DNA from: Fibrobacter sp. UBA4375 | GTDB taxonomy: Bacteria; Fibrobacterota; Fibrobacteria; Fibrobacterales; Fibrobacteraceae | NCBI GenBank assembly: GCA_002391195.1 | Contig: DGRZ01000096.1 | Span: 1 to 16,129, forward strand | Direction of reading: 5' to 3' | DNA: 16,129 nt | Shown here: in pieces, positions 1-7,636 of the stretch | How the letters are laid out: each line of letters begins with the position of its first letter | Position numbering within the stretch: the first letter of the stretch is position 1 | Notes under the pieces: generated by a model | Databases searched by the model: none | Seen by the model: only the letters and a program-made list of their open reading frames with translations | Told to the model about the DNA's origin: nothing | Program-made: the position numbers and the translations under genes

Positions 1-1621
1 AAGAACCCGTGCTGCCGGAGGAGCCATCGCTGTCGGAAGAAGAATCGCTGCTATCCGAAGAATCCGTGCTACTAGAAGATTCCTCACTACCGGACGACCC
101 CTCGCTATTAGAAGATGTCCCCTGGCTGCTAGACGACTGGTTACTGCTAGAAGATTCATTCCATTCTTCTTGTGAACTGAGTCTTTCCCAACTACTTGAA
201 GAAACATCGCCAATGGTACTTGCGCTAGAACGGGCGATTTTGATTTTGTCCAAAGGAGCCAAATCGTCTAGGAAGTTATCTATCCACTGCATGTGGGCAA
301 GCACATTGTTATCGATAAGACGTTGCGGATTTGCCGCATAGTCTATGAAAATCACATGTCCAGTGTTACTAGCCACAAACAAGTGGCCGTGACCATCGAC
401 CGTTCCCTGGTCCAGGCGCCAACCCACCGTGGGAGTGGCCCCATTTCTGTTTGTACCACCATCGCAATAGCCGGATTGACCGGAATTGCCCCATTCACCT
501 GTCGTAGGGTCGGCTTTCTGCCTGCAGGAGGGAGTACGGGGACCGGAAAGGTGAGTCGTGTCTTCCGGGAAAAAGAAGGTGCGCAGGTTAATTTCGGCAA
601 GCACCCTAGCCTTCATCTGGCCTCCTTCCCTGTAAGGTTCAATCTGCACAATTTTAGAACCGCCAAAGATAAAGATGGTGTTTGAATAGGGGTCGTACGT
701 TCCGCCATGGGCTCCTTCCAGGGAATCAATAAGGGTTATTTTCCCAAGGCCAATGACCACGGAATCCCCTACGTGCCCCAAGTATTTCGCCGAATCTGCG
801 GCACTGTTGATTTTTTTCCATGTAGTATCCGTAAAATAACCGAAGTGGGAGCCCGCCCTCCACTGTTTTCTCAGGTCTTCGCTACAAGCAACACCATTCA
901 GGTCCGTTTCACATCCGCCGCCTGCATAGTTTGAATAGGTATAAAAGGCATTGCCTTCGCCGTCCCATATCACGGTAGTAACCTGCTTAATATTCTTGTT
1001 GCGGTCCGGCAGGCTCTTGTAGGGTTCCTTGGCGGGCGTCCTCAATTCCACCTGATAACCCACATTGGACAATCCACCGTCATTCGTGTTGTCCAGGGCG
1101 TAACGGACCAGGGGCCCCGGCATACCGTCGGCCCAAACAAACTTGTGGTTCGGGTCCACCATCACGTGCCAGTAGCCCTGGGTACTTCCCGTTCCCGAAT
1201 TTTCCGTCTTGTAGTTCGCAGGGGAGGTCTTTGCCACACAGGTGTTGGCATTGGTGCTTCCGCTATTCTTTTTTACCTTATGGAGCCTAGCTCCCTGACC
1301 AGCCACAATCAGGTCACCGTCCGGGTGGTGCATAATGCCGTCGGCACCGTTTGAATGGCACAGGTCCTTCTTGTTCAACAGCCTCAAGTACCCCAGGCCG
1401 TCATAGAAGTAGTCAATACTCTTGACACGGTCGGTGCCGATGTACTTGGTATAATAGAGGGTGGCGTTCGTGGAAGGCTGTTCCACGATTTCGCCAATCT
1501 GCTGAATCCAGATACCCGTCGCTGGATTTTCCGGAGCTCCCGATGGTGTCGCGACTCCAGCAAACGCAAGCGTTACTGCCGAGAGAATCGCCGTTGTCAA
1601 GTTTCTTGCCATCTTTTTCAT
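1..1621 (-). CDS. Secreted beta-propeller-like protein with Ser-rich linker (3' end outside window)
   Basis: Open frame on the minus strand from ATG at 1621 to the left edge (540 codons visible, no stop). An AGAGGG ribosome site lies about 8 nt upstream. Residues 1-21 form a signal peptide (MKKMARNLTTAIL...LAFA). Residues about 30-450 carry repeated short strand/turn motifs with Gly-Asp loops (DLIVAGQGARLHKV, NTIFIFGGSKIVQIEP, HLFVASNTGHVIFIDY), which look like blades of an NHL/SMP-30-type propeller; this assignment is by eye. From about residue 465 the chain becomes a low-complexity Ser/Asp/Glu/Gly linker (SSSSNQSSSSQGTSS), of the kind that in Fibrobacter joins domains of extracellular proteins. 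A further C-terminal domain therefore probably lies beyond the window. It starts 21 nt after the stop of the 917-aa secreted protein, so the two are probably co-transcribed. Substrate and function unknown. Confidence 0.85.
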   Translation of the reverse strand, partial: MKKMARNLTTAILSAVTLAFAGVATPSGAPENPATGIWIQQIGEIVEQPSTNATLYYTKYIGTDRVKSIDYFYDGLGYLRLLNKKDLCHSNGADGIMHHPDGDLIVAGQGARLHKVKKNSGSTNANTCVAKTSPANYKTENSGTGSTQGYWHVMVDPNHKFVWADGMPGPLVRYALDNTNDGGLSNVGYQVELRTPAKEPYKSLPDRNKNIKQVTTVIWDGEGNAFYTYSNYAGGGCETDLNGVACSEDLRKQWRAGSHFGYFTDTTWKKINSAADSAKYLGHVGDSVVIGLGKITLIDSLEGAHGGTYDPYSNTIFIFGGSKIVQIEPYREGGQMKARVLAEINLRTFFFPEDTTHLSGPRTPSCRQKADPTTGEWGNSGQSGYCDGGTNRNGATPTVGWRLDQGTVDGHGHLFVASNTGHVIFIDYAANPQRLIDNNVLAHMQWIDNFLDDLAPLDKIKIARSSASTIGDVSSSSWERLSSQEEWNESSSSNQSSSSQGTSSNSEGSSGSEESSSSTDSSDSSDSSSDSDGSSGSTGS

Positions 1622-1642
1622 AGCACTACCCTCTGAAAGGTT

Positions 1643-4396
1643 TTAGTCCCCAAGGCTCATTCCGCCCTTGCCGGCGCGGATGCCCCAGTTGTAAATCCTT
1701 TCAACTTTAAAATTGTCCTTTGCGCCGTAAACATTGATCTTGAACTGCGCAACATAAACACCTACACCGACCTTACGGCCTTCGCTAGAGCGCATGTTCC
1801 AGCGCACATACATCTTCTTGGCATGCTCAAAGCAGTTGCCTTCAAAAGCCTTGTCGCTGCACTTTATCTTGTTCGAAGCGCCACCGACATAGGCACCCAA
1901 ATTGGTAAACACCTTCAGCTCCCAAGAGAGACCCACATCGTCCAGGTTCATCTTGGAAACACCCGTAGAATCCTCTCCCATGACGGTCGCAAAACTGATG
2001 TCCATCAAGACACCGAGAGACTTTTTCATCTCTTCGTCCATAGGTTCGTCGGCATTGACAAAACGCTCCGTAAAGGCAGCCTTGTCCGCCAGCAGGACTG
2101 CGCGATCCAGACTGGCAAGGGAGGTGGAATGCATCAGCACGCGGGGGTCGCCCTTGACCATCGTCGGCTGGGAATTGGGAGACACGCCATTGCCATCCAG
2201 GTCGGTAATCTTCGCCTTGTCGAAATCAAACTTTATGGAATCCGCCGGGTTCAGGCGCTCCGCAAGGGGCACGCCGTTTTCCAGGTGGAGCTTTACGGAC
2301 TTGCCGTCCTTGCTCCATTCCAGAGAACTGAAGGGAATAGACACCCATTCTCCGTCCACCTTGAACTTGAAGCAATCGGACAGGGCCGTCAAGTCCTCCA
2401 AAGCTTTCTTGTCCACAGGTTCAGAGAAGGAGATGGTCAGCACGTCGGCTTCCATCTTCTGGAAGGACTCCGGCTCCAGGAAGGTTCCCGAAATCACGGG
2501 AGACATGCGGTCGTGCATGGTGCAATCGTAGGTTTCCATCTTGGTGGTGCCGTCCGCCTGGACCACAGGCTTTGTGACCTTGGCAAAGCCGTACTTGAGG
2601 CTATCCACATCGATGCCGGCAGTATCCACATAGGTGAGCATCCGCTGCACATCGAACTTGGTGGTATCCACCGTAATGGAGAGCACTAGACCATCCTTGG
2701 AAAGCTTCACGAAGTTGGTGTCCGTCAGGTCGGGCTTGATTTCCAGCACGTTGCCCTGATTATCCATCCAATACAGCACCACTTCCATATCTTCCAGGTC
2801 CTTCTTGGAAATGGGTTCCTTGAAGGCCACCGTGGCACTGTCCATACGGCCGTCACCGTTTTTGTCGTAGAAACCGTTCCGTTCGTCATCCACGTAGTTC
2901 TTGCCCGAATTGGTAATCTTCACGGGGTTGTTCTTGCCCGTCTTGTTGCCGTCGGCAGCCTTGATAAGCCCGTCGGGGCACTTGTCCTTGGCGCAAGAAG
3001 TCGCCAGTTCCAATTCACCGCCCACCTGAACAGAATTCTTGGGTACCTTGAACTTCCAGATACGGTCGTTTCCATCGACACCCTTTTCGACCGCCGTCAT
3101 GGACAGGGGAACGCCATCCAGGAGGAAACCGCTACCCGAGGTCCAAGATTCATCCAAAGGCTTGTTGAAGCTAAGAATCACATAATCATAGTCACCGTCA
3201 CCCGGTTCAAGGGTTGCCGTCTGAATAACCGGGCCAATGCGGTCCTGAATAGCGGTAGAAAGGTTTCCGCTGGCACCAGACACCGTAGACGAGGCATCCA
3301 CCTTCAGGTTCCCCTGGCCCTCGCCATCGGGAATCGTAGTCTTTACGCCGGTGAGCTCAGCCAGGTGACCGTCCAGAGTAAAGTCCCCGCTGAAATCCGT
3401 GTAGTCACCGCCCGTGGGCCAGTTATACTGGAAATTCTCCAGAGAAACCCCGTTCATCTGGCCATTAAAGTAGGCCGCAATGCTATCGCCCACACCGTCG
3501 CCGTCGGTATCGTAAATGAAGGCGCTGTCCAGGGAGGGCAGTCCGTAATTCACAAACTGCAGGTTGCCGGGGAACTCTTCCTTGGCGCGGAAAACCGTAC
3601 TATCTGGCTTCGGGTTGTAGATAGAAGATTCCAGGGTAAAATTCACATCGGAAATAGCCTTGTCCGATGTCACCAGGAAAGACGACCTGGACTCGGAAAG
3701 CTGACCTATATAGTATTTCGTCCCATTGATTGTCCCATGGCCCATAGGCGTTTTTGCCGGCGTCAAGAACTTTAGGTCTTCGTGCTTTGAGGAAAGGAAG
3801 TATTGCAAATCCTTGGCAAGAGTATCCAGCTCGCCTTTCGAGGGGCCAAGGGGTATTACCGACTGAACATAGACCGGCAGCGTATCACCCACGTTCAGCT
3901 GGATGTTCGAAATATCGGAGATGACCTCCTTGCAGTCGGCATCTTCGCAGAATTGGAACTCCGGCACGTAGAAGTTGTAGACATAGATGACGTTGACATC
4001 CTGCATGGATGAATTGACGGAAACCCCTAGAGGGGCGTTGGAAACGGTCCAATGCCCCGTTACACCGGTGACCACGTAGCCATTATTGTCAGAAGTGAAC
4101 ATCTGGCCGTTGGCGACGACATCACTTCCCACCGTAAACACAATGGTATCGGATCCCGCATTGGGGGCATAAACGTACAAGGGCGCGTTTTTAAGGCGAT
4201 TCCCGCTTTTTGGGGGATCTTCTACATAAAGCCCTATCATCTGTCCCACATCCAGGGGCAGGTAAACGCAGCGGGAATCCGGTTTGGCATCGTTGATACA
4301 GTCGCCATTGTAATTAACACCGGCAAAACCCCATGCCACCATCAGCAGCAAGGTGCTAACAAATAGGATCAGCCCTTTTTGCCGTTTTGCCAACAT
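1643..4396 (-). CDS. Large secreted multidomain protein with Ig-like repeats and FlgD-like C-terminal tail
   Basis: 917 aa from ATG 4396, chosen over the upstream in-frame ATG at 4486 because AGAGGA lies 4 nt before 4396 and a clear signal peptide follows at once (MLAKRQKG, hydrophobic core LILFVSTLLLMVAW, cleavage near GFA-GV). Two acidic calcium-loop-like motifs are visible, YDTDGDGVGDS at about residue 295 and YDKNGDGRMDS at about 510. Two units begin with similar strings, DRIGPVIQTATLEP (about 385) and DRMSPVISGTFLEP (about 629), each followed by a strand with LSFNKP or ISFSEP. That pattern is typical of Big_5/SbsA-type Ig-like domains. The last ~115 residues (LGAYVGG..., YVRWNMRSSEGRKVGVGVYV) resemble the FlgD Ig-like fold often found at the C-terminus of exported surface proteins. 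It is the first gene of a pair with the propeller-like protein. A surface or adhesive/structural role is inferred; no enzyme motif was seen. Confidence 0.88.
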   Translation of the reverse strand: MLAKRQKGLILFVSTLLLMVAWGFAGVNYNGDCINDAKPDSRCVYLPLDVGQMIGLYVEDPPKSGNRLKNAPLYVYAPNAGSDTIVFTVGSDVVANGQMFTSDNNGYVVTGVTGHWTVSNAPLGVSVNSSMQDVNVIYVYNFYVPEFQFCEDADCKEVISDISNIQLNVGDTLPVYVQSVIPLGPSKGELDTLAKDLQYFLSSKHEDLKFLTPAKTPMGHGTINGTKYYIGQLSESRSSFLVTSDKAISDVNFTLESSIYNPKPDSTVFRAKEEFPGNLQFVNYGLPSLDSAFIYDTDGDGVGDSIAAYFNGQMNGVSLENFQYNWPTGGDYTDFSGDFTLDGHLAELTGVKTTIPDGEGQGNLKVDASSTVSGASGNLSTAIQDRIGPVIQTATLEPGDGDYDYVILSFNKPLDESWTSGSGFLLDGVPLSMTAVEKGVDGNDRIWKFKVPKNSVQVGGELELATSCAKDKCPDGLIKAADGNKTGKNNPVKITNSGKNYVDDERNGFYDKNGDGRMDSATVAFKEPISKKDLEDMEVVLYWMDNQGNVLEIKPDLTDTNFVKLSKDGLVLSITVDTTKFDVQRMLTYVDTAGIDVDSLKYGFAKVTKPVVQADGTTKMETYDCTMHDRMSPVISGTFLEPESFQKMEADVLTISFSEPVDKKALEDLTALSDCFKFKVDGEWVSIPFSSLEWSKDGKSVKLHLENGVPLAERLNPADSIKFDFDKAKITDLDGNGVSPNSQPTMVKGDPRVLMHSTSLASLDRAVLLADKAAFTERFVNADEPMDEEMKKSLGVLMDISFATVMGEDSTGVSKMNLDDVGLSWELKVFTNLGAYVGGASNKIKCSDKAFEGNCFEHAKKMYVRWNMRSSEGRKVGVGVYVAQFKINVYGAKDNFKVERIYNWGIRAGKGGMSLGD

Positions 4397-4562
4397 ACCA
4401 TCCTCTCTCTTTTTGCGCAACAACAAACACGCCCAATTACAAGCCTGGGCACTTACATCTCTAAAAATATGTTTTTTTATGGGCAAGGGTATTTTTTTGC
4501 CGAGGACACGGCCCGATTTGAGGCCTAAATCACACTTTTCTAGAATCCGAATTCAAGGCGAA
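4397..4562 (-). other. Leader region of the secreted-protein operon
   Basis: 166 nt between the hemW stop and the preferred start of the 917-aa protein. It is A/T-rich with T- and A-tracts (for example 4470-4480). An in-frame extension of the downstream gene to an ATG at 4486 is open but carries no signal peptide or ribosome site, so it is taken as untranslated. I find no convincing -35/-10 pair and no hairpin with a T-run, so either a weak promoter lies here or transcription reads through from hemW. Confidence 0.35.
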
Positions 4563-5699
4563 TTATTCCAAGTTGGAATATAAATCGGCCACTACGGAGT
4601 CCATAAAGAGCCAGCCGTCGCCTTCGAGCACAAGGTGCGGCCCCTGCCGTTTCAAGAAGCCCCGTTCCATCCAGCGGGAAACGGATTTTTTCGAAAAGCG
4701 CACACCTAGTCGTCGTAAGGAGCCCTCATCTAGACCATACTTTGTTCGTAATGAAAGCTGGATAAGTTCCGCCACCTGCTCGTCGTGGCCGATAGGGTCT
4801 TTCGACAGCTGGCTTTCCGGGCAGCCCGCCTGTACATAGCGGCGCCACTCCGGATAACGATCGGGAGCGTGGAAACGGACGCCCTCAAAGAAGGCGTTGG
4901 CCGAAGGGCCAAAGGCAAGGTATTCACCCCGGCGCCAGTAATTCAGGTTGTGAAGGCTTTCCTCTCCCTGACGGGCAAAGTTCGATACCTCATAACGTTC
5001 AAAGCCCCTAGTGTTGAGAAGCTTGACCCCTTCACGGTACATGTCACCGTAAAGGTCCTCGTCCACCTGCAGCTCGCCTTTTTCTAGGCGGTGGCCGAGC
5101 CTTGTGCGGGGGTCCACCTTAAGGCCGTAAAAACTGATATGGCCCAGCGGGTAGGCCGACAATCTGTCCAGGTCTTCCAAAAACTGTGACACCGTCTGCC
5201 CCGGCAGATTGAACATCAGGTCTGCCGTGACCCTCAGGTTTTCTTGAGACAAGAGGCGCTCCAGGGCGGCAAGGCCTGCCTCCGGAGTGTGCCTACGGCC
5301 CACCGCCTGCAAAAGCTCCGGCCTAAAGGTCTGTAGTCCGAGGCTTGCCCGGGTAACGCCATTTTCTAGCGCTACGGCTAGTCGCTCCCGGTCGCAGGAT
5401 TCCGGATTGAACTCCATGGTGGATTCCTTCAACCGCCGAAGAGGCACTCCGGCACCGTCCAATACGGAAAAGAGCCGAGAAAGCGCCTCCGGAGACAGGA
5501 TAGACGGAGTTCCGCCCCCAAGATAGAGGGTTTCCACCTGTTCTAAGGCTCCTGGATGCCGATCCGAAAAGGCAGAAATTTCCTGCGAAAGCAGGCCCAG
5601 GTACTCCACGTGGAGCCGATCCGGCCCCTGGATAGTGAAAAAATCGCAATAATCGCAGATTTTTTCACAAAAGGGGATATGGATATAGAGACCCAGCAT
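4563..5699 (-). CDS. hemW: Radical SAM heme chaperone HemW (HemN-like)
   Basis: 378 aa, close to the family's usual length. The radical SAM cluster motif is near the N-terminus: C11-EKI-C15-DY-C18, preceded by LYIHIPF and followed by DFF as in HemN/HemW. The SAM-binding GGGTPS motif is at about residues 60-65. The motif HNLNYW, which in HemW proteins separates heme chaperones from true coproporphyrinogen dehydrogenases (HNxxYW), is present before RRGEYLAFGPSA. The C-terminal HemN-type domain is complete. Family knowledge: HemW is cytoplasmic, binds a 4Fe-4S cluster and heme, and delivers heme to apoproteins. Start ATG 5699 is the only sensible one. A perfect TATAAT lies only 13 nt upstream, so the leader is very short. 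The genes on both sides are unrelated. Confidence 0.93.
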   Translation of the reverse strand: MLGLYIHIPFCEKICDYCDFFTIQGPDRLHVEYLGLLSQEISAFSDRHPGALEQVETLYLGGGTPSILSPEALSRLFSVLDGAGVPLRRLKESTMEFNPESCDRERLAVALENGVTRASLGLQTFRPELLQAVGRRHTPEAGLAALERLLSQENLRVTADLMFNLPGQTVSQFLEDLDRLSAYPLGHISFYGLKVDPRTRLGHRLEKGELQVDEDLYGDMYREGVKLLNTRGFERYEVSNFARQGEESLHNLNYWRRGEYLAFGPSANAFFEGVRFHAPDRYPEWRRYVQAGCPESQLSKDPIGHDEQVAELIQLSLRTKYGLDEGSLRRLGVRFSKKSVSRWMERGFLKRQGPHLVLEGDGWLFMDSVVADLYSNLE

Positions 5700-5712
5700 T
5701 TCTTAAAAATAC

Positions 5713-5718
5713 ATTATA
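5713..5718 (-). promoter_or_regulatory. -10 box of hemW
   Basis: TATAAT on the minus strand, ending 13 nt before the hemW ATG. Transcription would start around 5706, giving a leader of about 7 nt. No good -35 hexamer lies 17 nt upstream (TATTTT there). The Shine-Dalgarno-like string is poor (TAAGAA), consistent with near-leaderless initiation. Confidence 0.5.
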
Positions 5719-5751
5719 GTTGTTGCCCACAGGGGAAAATAATGTAAATTA

Positions 5752-5875
5752 GTTATGAGTTATGAGTTGTGAGTTATGAGTTGTGAGTTATGAGTGGTGA
5801 GTGGTGAGGTTCGTGGCTCGAGATGCGAGGTGCTTCTTCTATAACTGAAAACTCATAACTGATGACTGATTACTG
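5752..5875. repeat. Heptamer tandem array with opposing degenerate array
   Basis: 5752-5807 is exactly eight consecutive 7-mers: gttatga, gttatga, gttgtga, gttatga, gttgtga, gttatga, gtggtga, gtggtga. After a spacer (5808-5840), 5841-5875 reads on the opposite strand as a degenerate series in the same 7-nt phase (agtaatc, agtcatc, agttatg, agttttc, agttat), so the two arms can pair imperfectly into a stem-loop. It fills most of the gap between hemW and the divergent 59-aa gene. Heptameric short tandem repeats (STRR) of this kind are known from cyanobacterial intergenic regions; role unknown. Confidence 0.8.
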
Positions 5876-5892
5876 TTTTCGGGATTTATTCG

Positions 5893-6072
5893 ATGGACAA
5901 GGAAACAAAAGACAAAATCAAGAGTTTTTTGAAAAAAAGGGCGCCCCTGTGGGTGTTCCTGACCCTTGCGACCATCATTTTCTTTTTGTCCTCTACCCTC
6001 CTGATGGGTGAATCCTACAAAGATATCATCCTCATCGCCATGATTTGGGCGCTTCCCCTCTTTATCCACTAG
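5893..6072 (+). CDS. 59-aa two-helix membrane peptide
   Basis: ATG 5893 to TAG 6072. The N-terminus is charged and Lys-rich (MDKETKDKIKSFLKKR), followed by two hydrophobic segments at about residues 18-38 (LWVFLTLATIIFFLSSTLL) and 45-58 (IILIAMIWALPLFI). By the positive-inside rule the N-terminus should be cytoplasmic. Codon use looks coding, and the stop is 4 nt before the ATG of the cyclase gene, which suggests translational coupling. The ribosome site is weak (cgggat). No family recognised. It may be an accessory subunit of the cyclase, but only adjacency supports that. Confidence 0.7.
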   Translation: MDKETKDKIKSFLKKRAPLWVFLTLATIIFFLSSTLLMGESYKDIILIAMIWALPLFIH

Positions 6073-6076
6073 ACCT

Positions 6077-7156
6077 ATGGCTATTACCCGACAGACACAG
6101 CGAAAATTCAGGGCCGTATGTTTTTACGTGCTCTGCTGGATGGGTGTATCCATCGGTATCTCTATGCTGGAGATGTATCGTGACCAGGGAGACTTGTCCA
6201 TAGAGCCACTCCTGCTTATGCTGCAGTTCTCCCTGTTCATGGGACTTTCCCACGGAATTTACGACGTTATCATCCTAAAGGACGAACGAGACTGCAGGCC
6301 TGTGTGGAAAGCTCTGCTGGTGCGCACTTTTTATTTTATCGCTGCAATACATGCAAGCATCATCTTGTGTATACTGCTGCTCAAGGCCAATGCCGAAGAG
6401 GGAATCGTCAATGAGGTCTCGCTAGCCTCCATCAAGGACAACCTAACGTCTCACGAAGTGCGAGTTCAGGTCATCCTTTATTTCTTCGCGGCCTACCTCA
6501 TTACGGCCTTACGTTCCGTGCACAAAAAATTCGGTCCACGGGTATTCTGGAACACCTTCCTCGGTAAATCGCAAGAGCCCAAGGAAGAAGAACGGATTTT
6601 CATGTTCATCGACCTCAGGCACTCCACCTCCCTGGCCGAAGAACTGGGCCACGTGAAGTACAGTAGCTTTTTGAAGGACTACTACAGCCTGCTATCTAAC
6701 TGTTGCGAAGAAAACAGGGGCGAAATCTACCAGATTGCAGGAGACGGGGCCTTTTTGACCTGGAAAATGTCTGCCTGTCGCAAAAAGGCCCGGCCGGTGG
6801 ACTGTTTTTACGACTTTTCGGAATGTATCGCCGGAAAAAACGCCAAATTCATGAAAAAATTCGGGGTAACGCCCCAGTTCAAGGCCGGAATCCACTGCGG
6901 GAAGGTCATTTCTACGGAAGTGGGCAATTTCGGAAGCGAAATGGCCTACCACGGGGACGTGCTGAACACTACCGCCAGAATCCAGGGGCTCTGCACCAAG
7001 CTGGGGCAGGAATTCCTGATTTCGGAGGAATATTTCCAGGAATTGCCCAAGCCTATCCCCCACGGCTATATCGCCAAAAAAGAGGGAATCTTCGAATTGA
7101 GGGGAAAAAAGCACGAAATTTTGATTTTTTCACTTCAAAAGCCCTTGACAATCTAA
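6077..7156 (+). CDS. Membrane-anchored class III adenylate/guanylate cyclase
   Basis: 359 aa. Four hydrophobic segments fill the N-terminal half (about 13-31, 43-61, 79-102, 128-147). A class III nucleotidyl cyclase domain follows from about 172. The first metal-binding Asp is D179 in FMFIDLRHST and the second is D223 in IAGDGAF. The transition-state Asn/Arg pair is N297 and R301 in GDVLNTTARIQ. All core catalytic positions are therefore present, and the enzyme should make a cyclic nucleotide at the inner membrane face. Whether ATP or GTP is used cannot be read securely; the adenine-specifying Asp of mammalian enzymes is not obvious (A290 at the aligned place). No sensory domain other than the membrane part is seen, so the membrane region or the 59-aa neighbour could be the sensor. 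The -35 box of the tRNA promoter lies inside its last codons. Confidence 0.88.
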   Translation: MAITRQTQRKFRAVCFYVLCWMGVSIGISMLEMYRDQGDLSIEPLLLMLQFSLFMGLSHGIYDVIILKDERDCRPVWKALLVRTFYFIAAIHASIILCILLLKANAEEGIVNEVSLASIKDNLTSHEVRVQVILYFFAAYLITALRSVHKKFGPRVFWNTFLGKSQEPKEEERIFMFIDLRHSTSLAEELGHVKYSSFLKDYYSLLSNCCEENRGEIYQIAGDGAFLTWKMSACRKKARPVDCFYDFSECIAGKNAKFMKKFGVTPQFKAGIHCGKVISTEVGNFGSEMAYHGDVLNTTARIQGLCTKLGQEFLISEEYFQELPKPIPHGYIAKKEGIFELRGKKHEILIFSLQKPLTI

Positions 7157-7173
7157 AATCCTTAAGCTATAAT
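7145..7173 (+). promoter_or_regulatory. Consensus sigma70-type promoter of tRNA-Gly
   Basis: TTGACA at 7145-7150 and TATAAT at 7168-7173 with a 17-nt spacer, a perfect match to the consensus. Start is expected near 7180, about 6 nt before the mature tRNA. The -35 overlaps the last codons and stop of the cyclase gene. Confidence 0.92.
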
Positions 7174-7185
7174 TGGTCTCACCCC

Positions 7186-7258
<73 letters not shown>

Positions 7259-7260
7259 CT

Positions 7261-7298
7261 AAACGAAAAAGACACCTTTATGGTGTCTTTTTTCGTTT
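7261..7298 (+). terminator. Intrinsic terminator after tRNA-Gly
   Basis: Hairpin GACACC/GGTGTC with a tttat loop, followed by TTTTTT; the stem extends outward through AAACGAAAAA pairing with TTTTTTCGTTT (one bulge). The flanking A and T runs make it able to work in both directions. Confidence 0.88.
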
Positions 7299-7300
7299 AT

Positions 7301-7471
7301 CGCGGAAGGGCCCGGACCCTCGAAGAGGGTGCGGCAAAAACCACCGTGCGCGTAGCGCATGAAATAGGTGGTTTTTGAGCTCGACGCGAACGTGAGTGAG
7401 TGTCGAGCCCGAAGGGTTGCTGAGCAGCCGCGTCAGCGGAGACTGCGAAGCAACATTCCCTTTTCCCGCTC
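7301..7471. repeat. Structured element downstream of tRNA-Gly with tRNA-end copies
   Basis: No gene in this stretch. 7303-7324 is an inverted, slightly altered copy of the tRNA T arm and 3' acceptor side (tcgagggtccg identical, then RgYccctt). Four hairpins follow: 7316-7330 (accctc/gagggt), 7336-7376 (aaaaaccacc/ggtggttttt with inner tgcgc/gcgca), 7379-7408 (gctcgac/gtcgagc) and 7416-7454 (gttgct..gcag-ccgc / gcgg..ctgc..agcaac, with a ga/ga internal loop). It ends at 7457-7471 with a direct 15-nt copy of the tRNA 3' end (7245-7259). This could be an integration scar, a tRNA-associated mobile repeat or a structured RNA; no integrase is visible. Confidence 0.6.
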
Positions 7472-7523
7472 ATATTTTCATTAGCGTACCTTTCCCGCCC
7501 AAAACATCAAAATTTATTTCACT

Positions 7524-7579
7524 AAATTTTAAGAATTAATACTAAAATTTGATAATTTTTCATTAAATTTAATGAAAAA
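7524..7579. promoter_or_regulatory. Candidate HipB operators upstream of hipBA
   Basis: 7556-7579 is a perfect 24-nt palindrome (half-site TTTTTCATTAAA). 7524-7550 is an inverted repeat aaatttta/taaaattt separated by 11 nt. Both lie just upstream of the candidate -35 of hipB. HipB-type antitoxins repress their own operon by binding palindromes at the promoter, so these are the obvious operator candidates. Confidence 0.5.
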
Positions 7580-7582
7580 GAT

Positions 7583-7611
7583 TTGCACATTTTTAAGATT
7601 TTTATTATATT
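7583..7611 (+). promoter_or_regulatory. Candidate hipBA promoter
   Basis: TTGCAC at 7583-7588, 17-nt spacer, TATATT at 7606-7611. The predicted start is near 7618, in a strongly A/T-rich stretch about 19 nt before the hipB start. Confidence 0.6.
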
Positions 7612-7636
7612 TAACTCGAGATAACAGGAGGGAACC

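Noticed and set aside
352..600. 82-codon minus-strand frame
   Set aside because: Lies in another frame inside the secreted propeller-like gene, which is open from 1621 to the window edge.
1823..2689. 288-codon plus-strand frame opposite the 917-aa gene
   Set aside because: Low-quality composition (His/Arg/Gly rich), no ribosome site, and the minus strand has clear signal peptide and Ig-like motifs.
4397..4486. 30-residue N-terminal extension of the 917-aa protein (start at 4486)
   Set aside because: The internal ATG at 4396 has a good ribosome site and is followed directly by a signal peptide, which an extension would bury.
5752..5807. CRISPR array
   Set aside because: Units are 7 nt and contiguous with no spacers; no cas genes.
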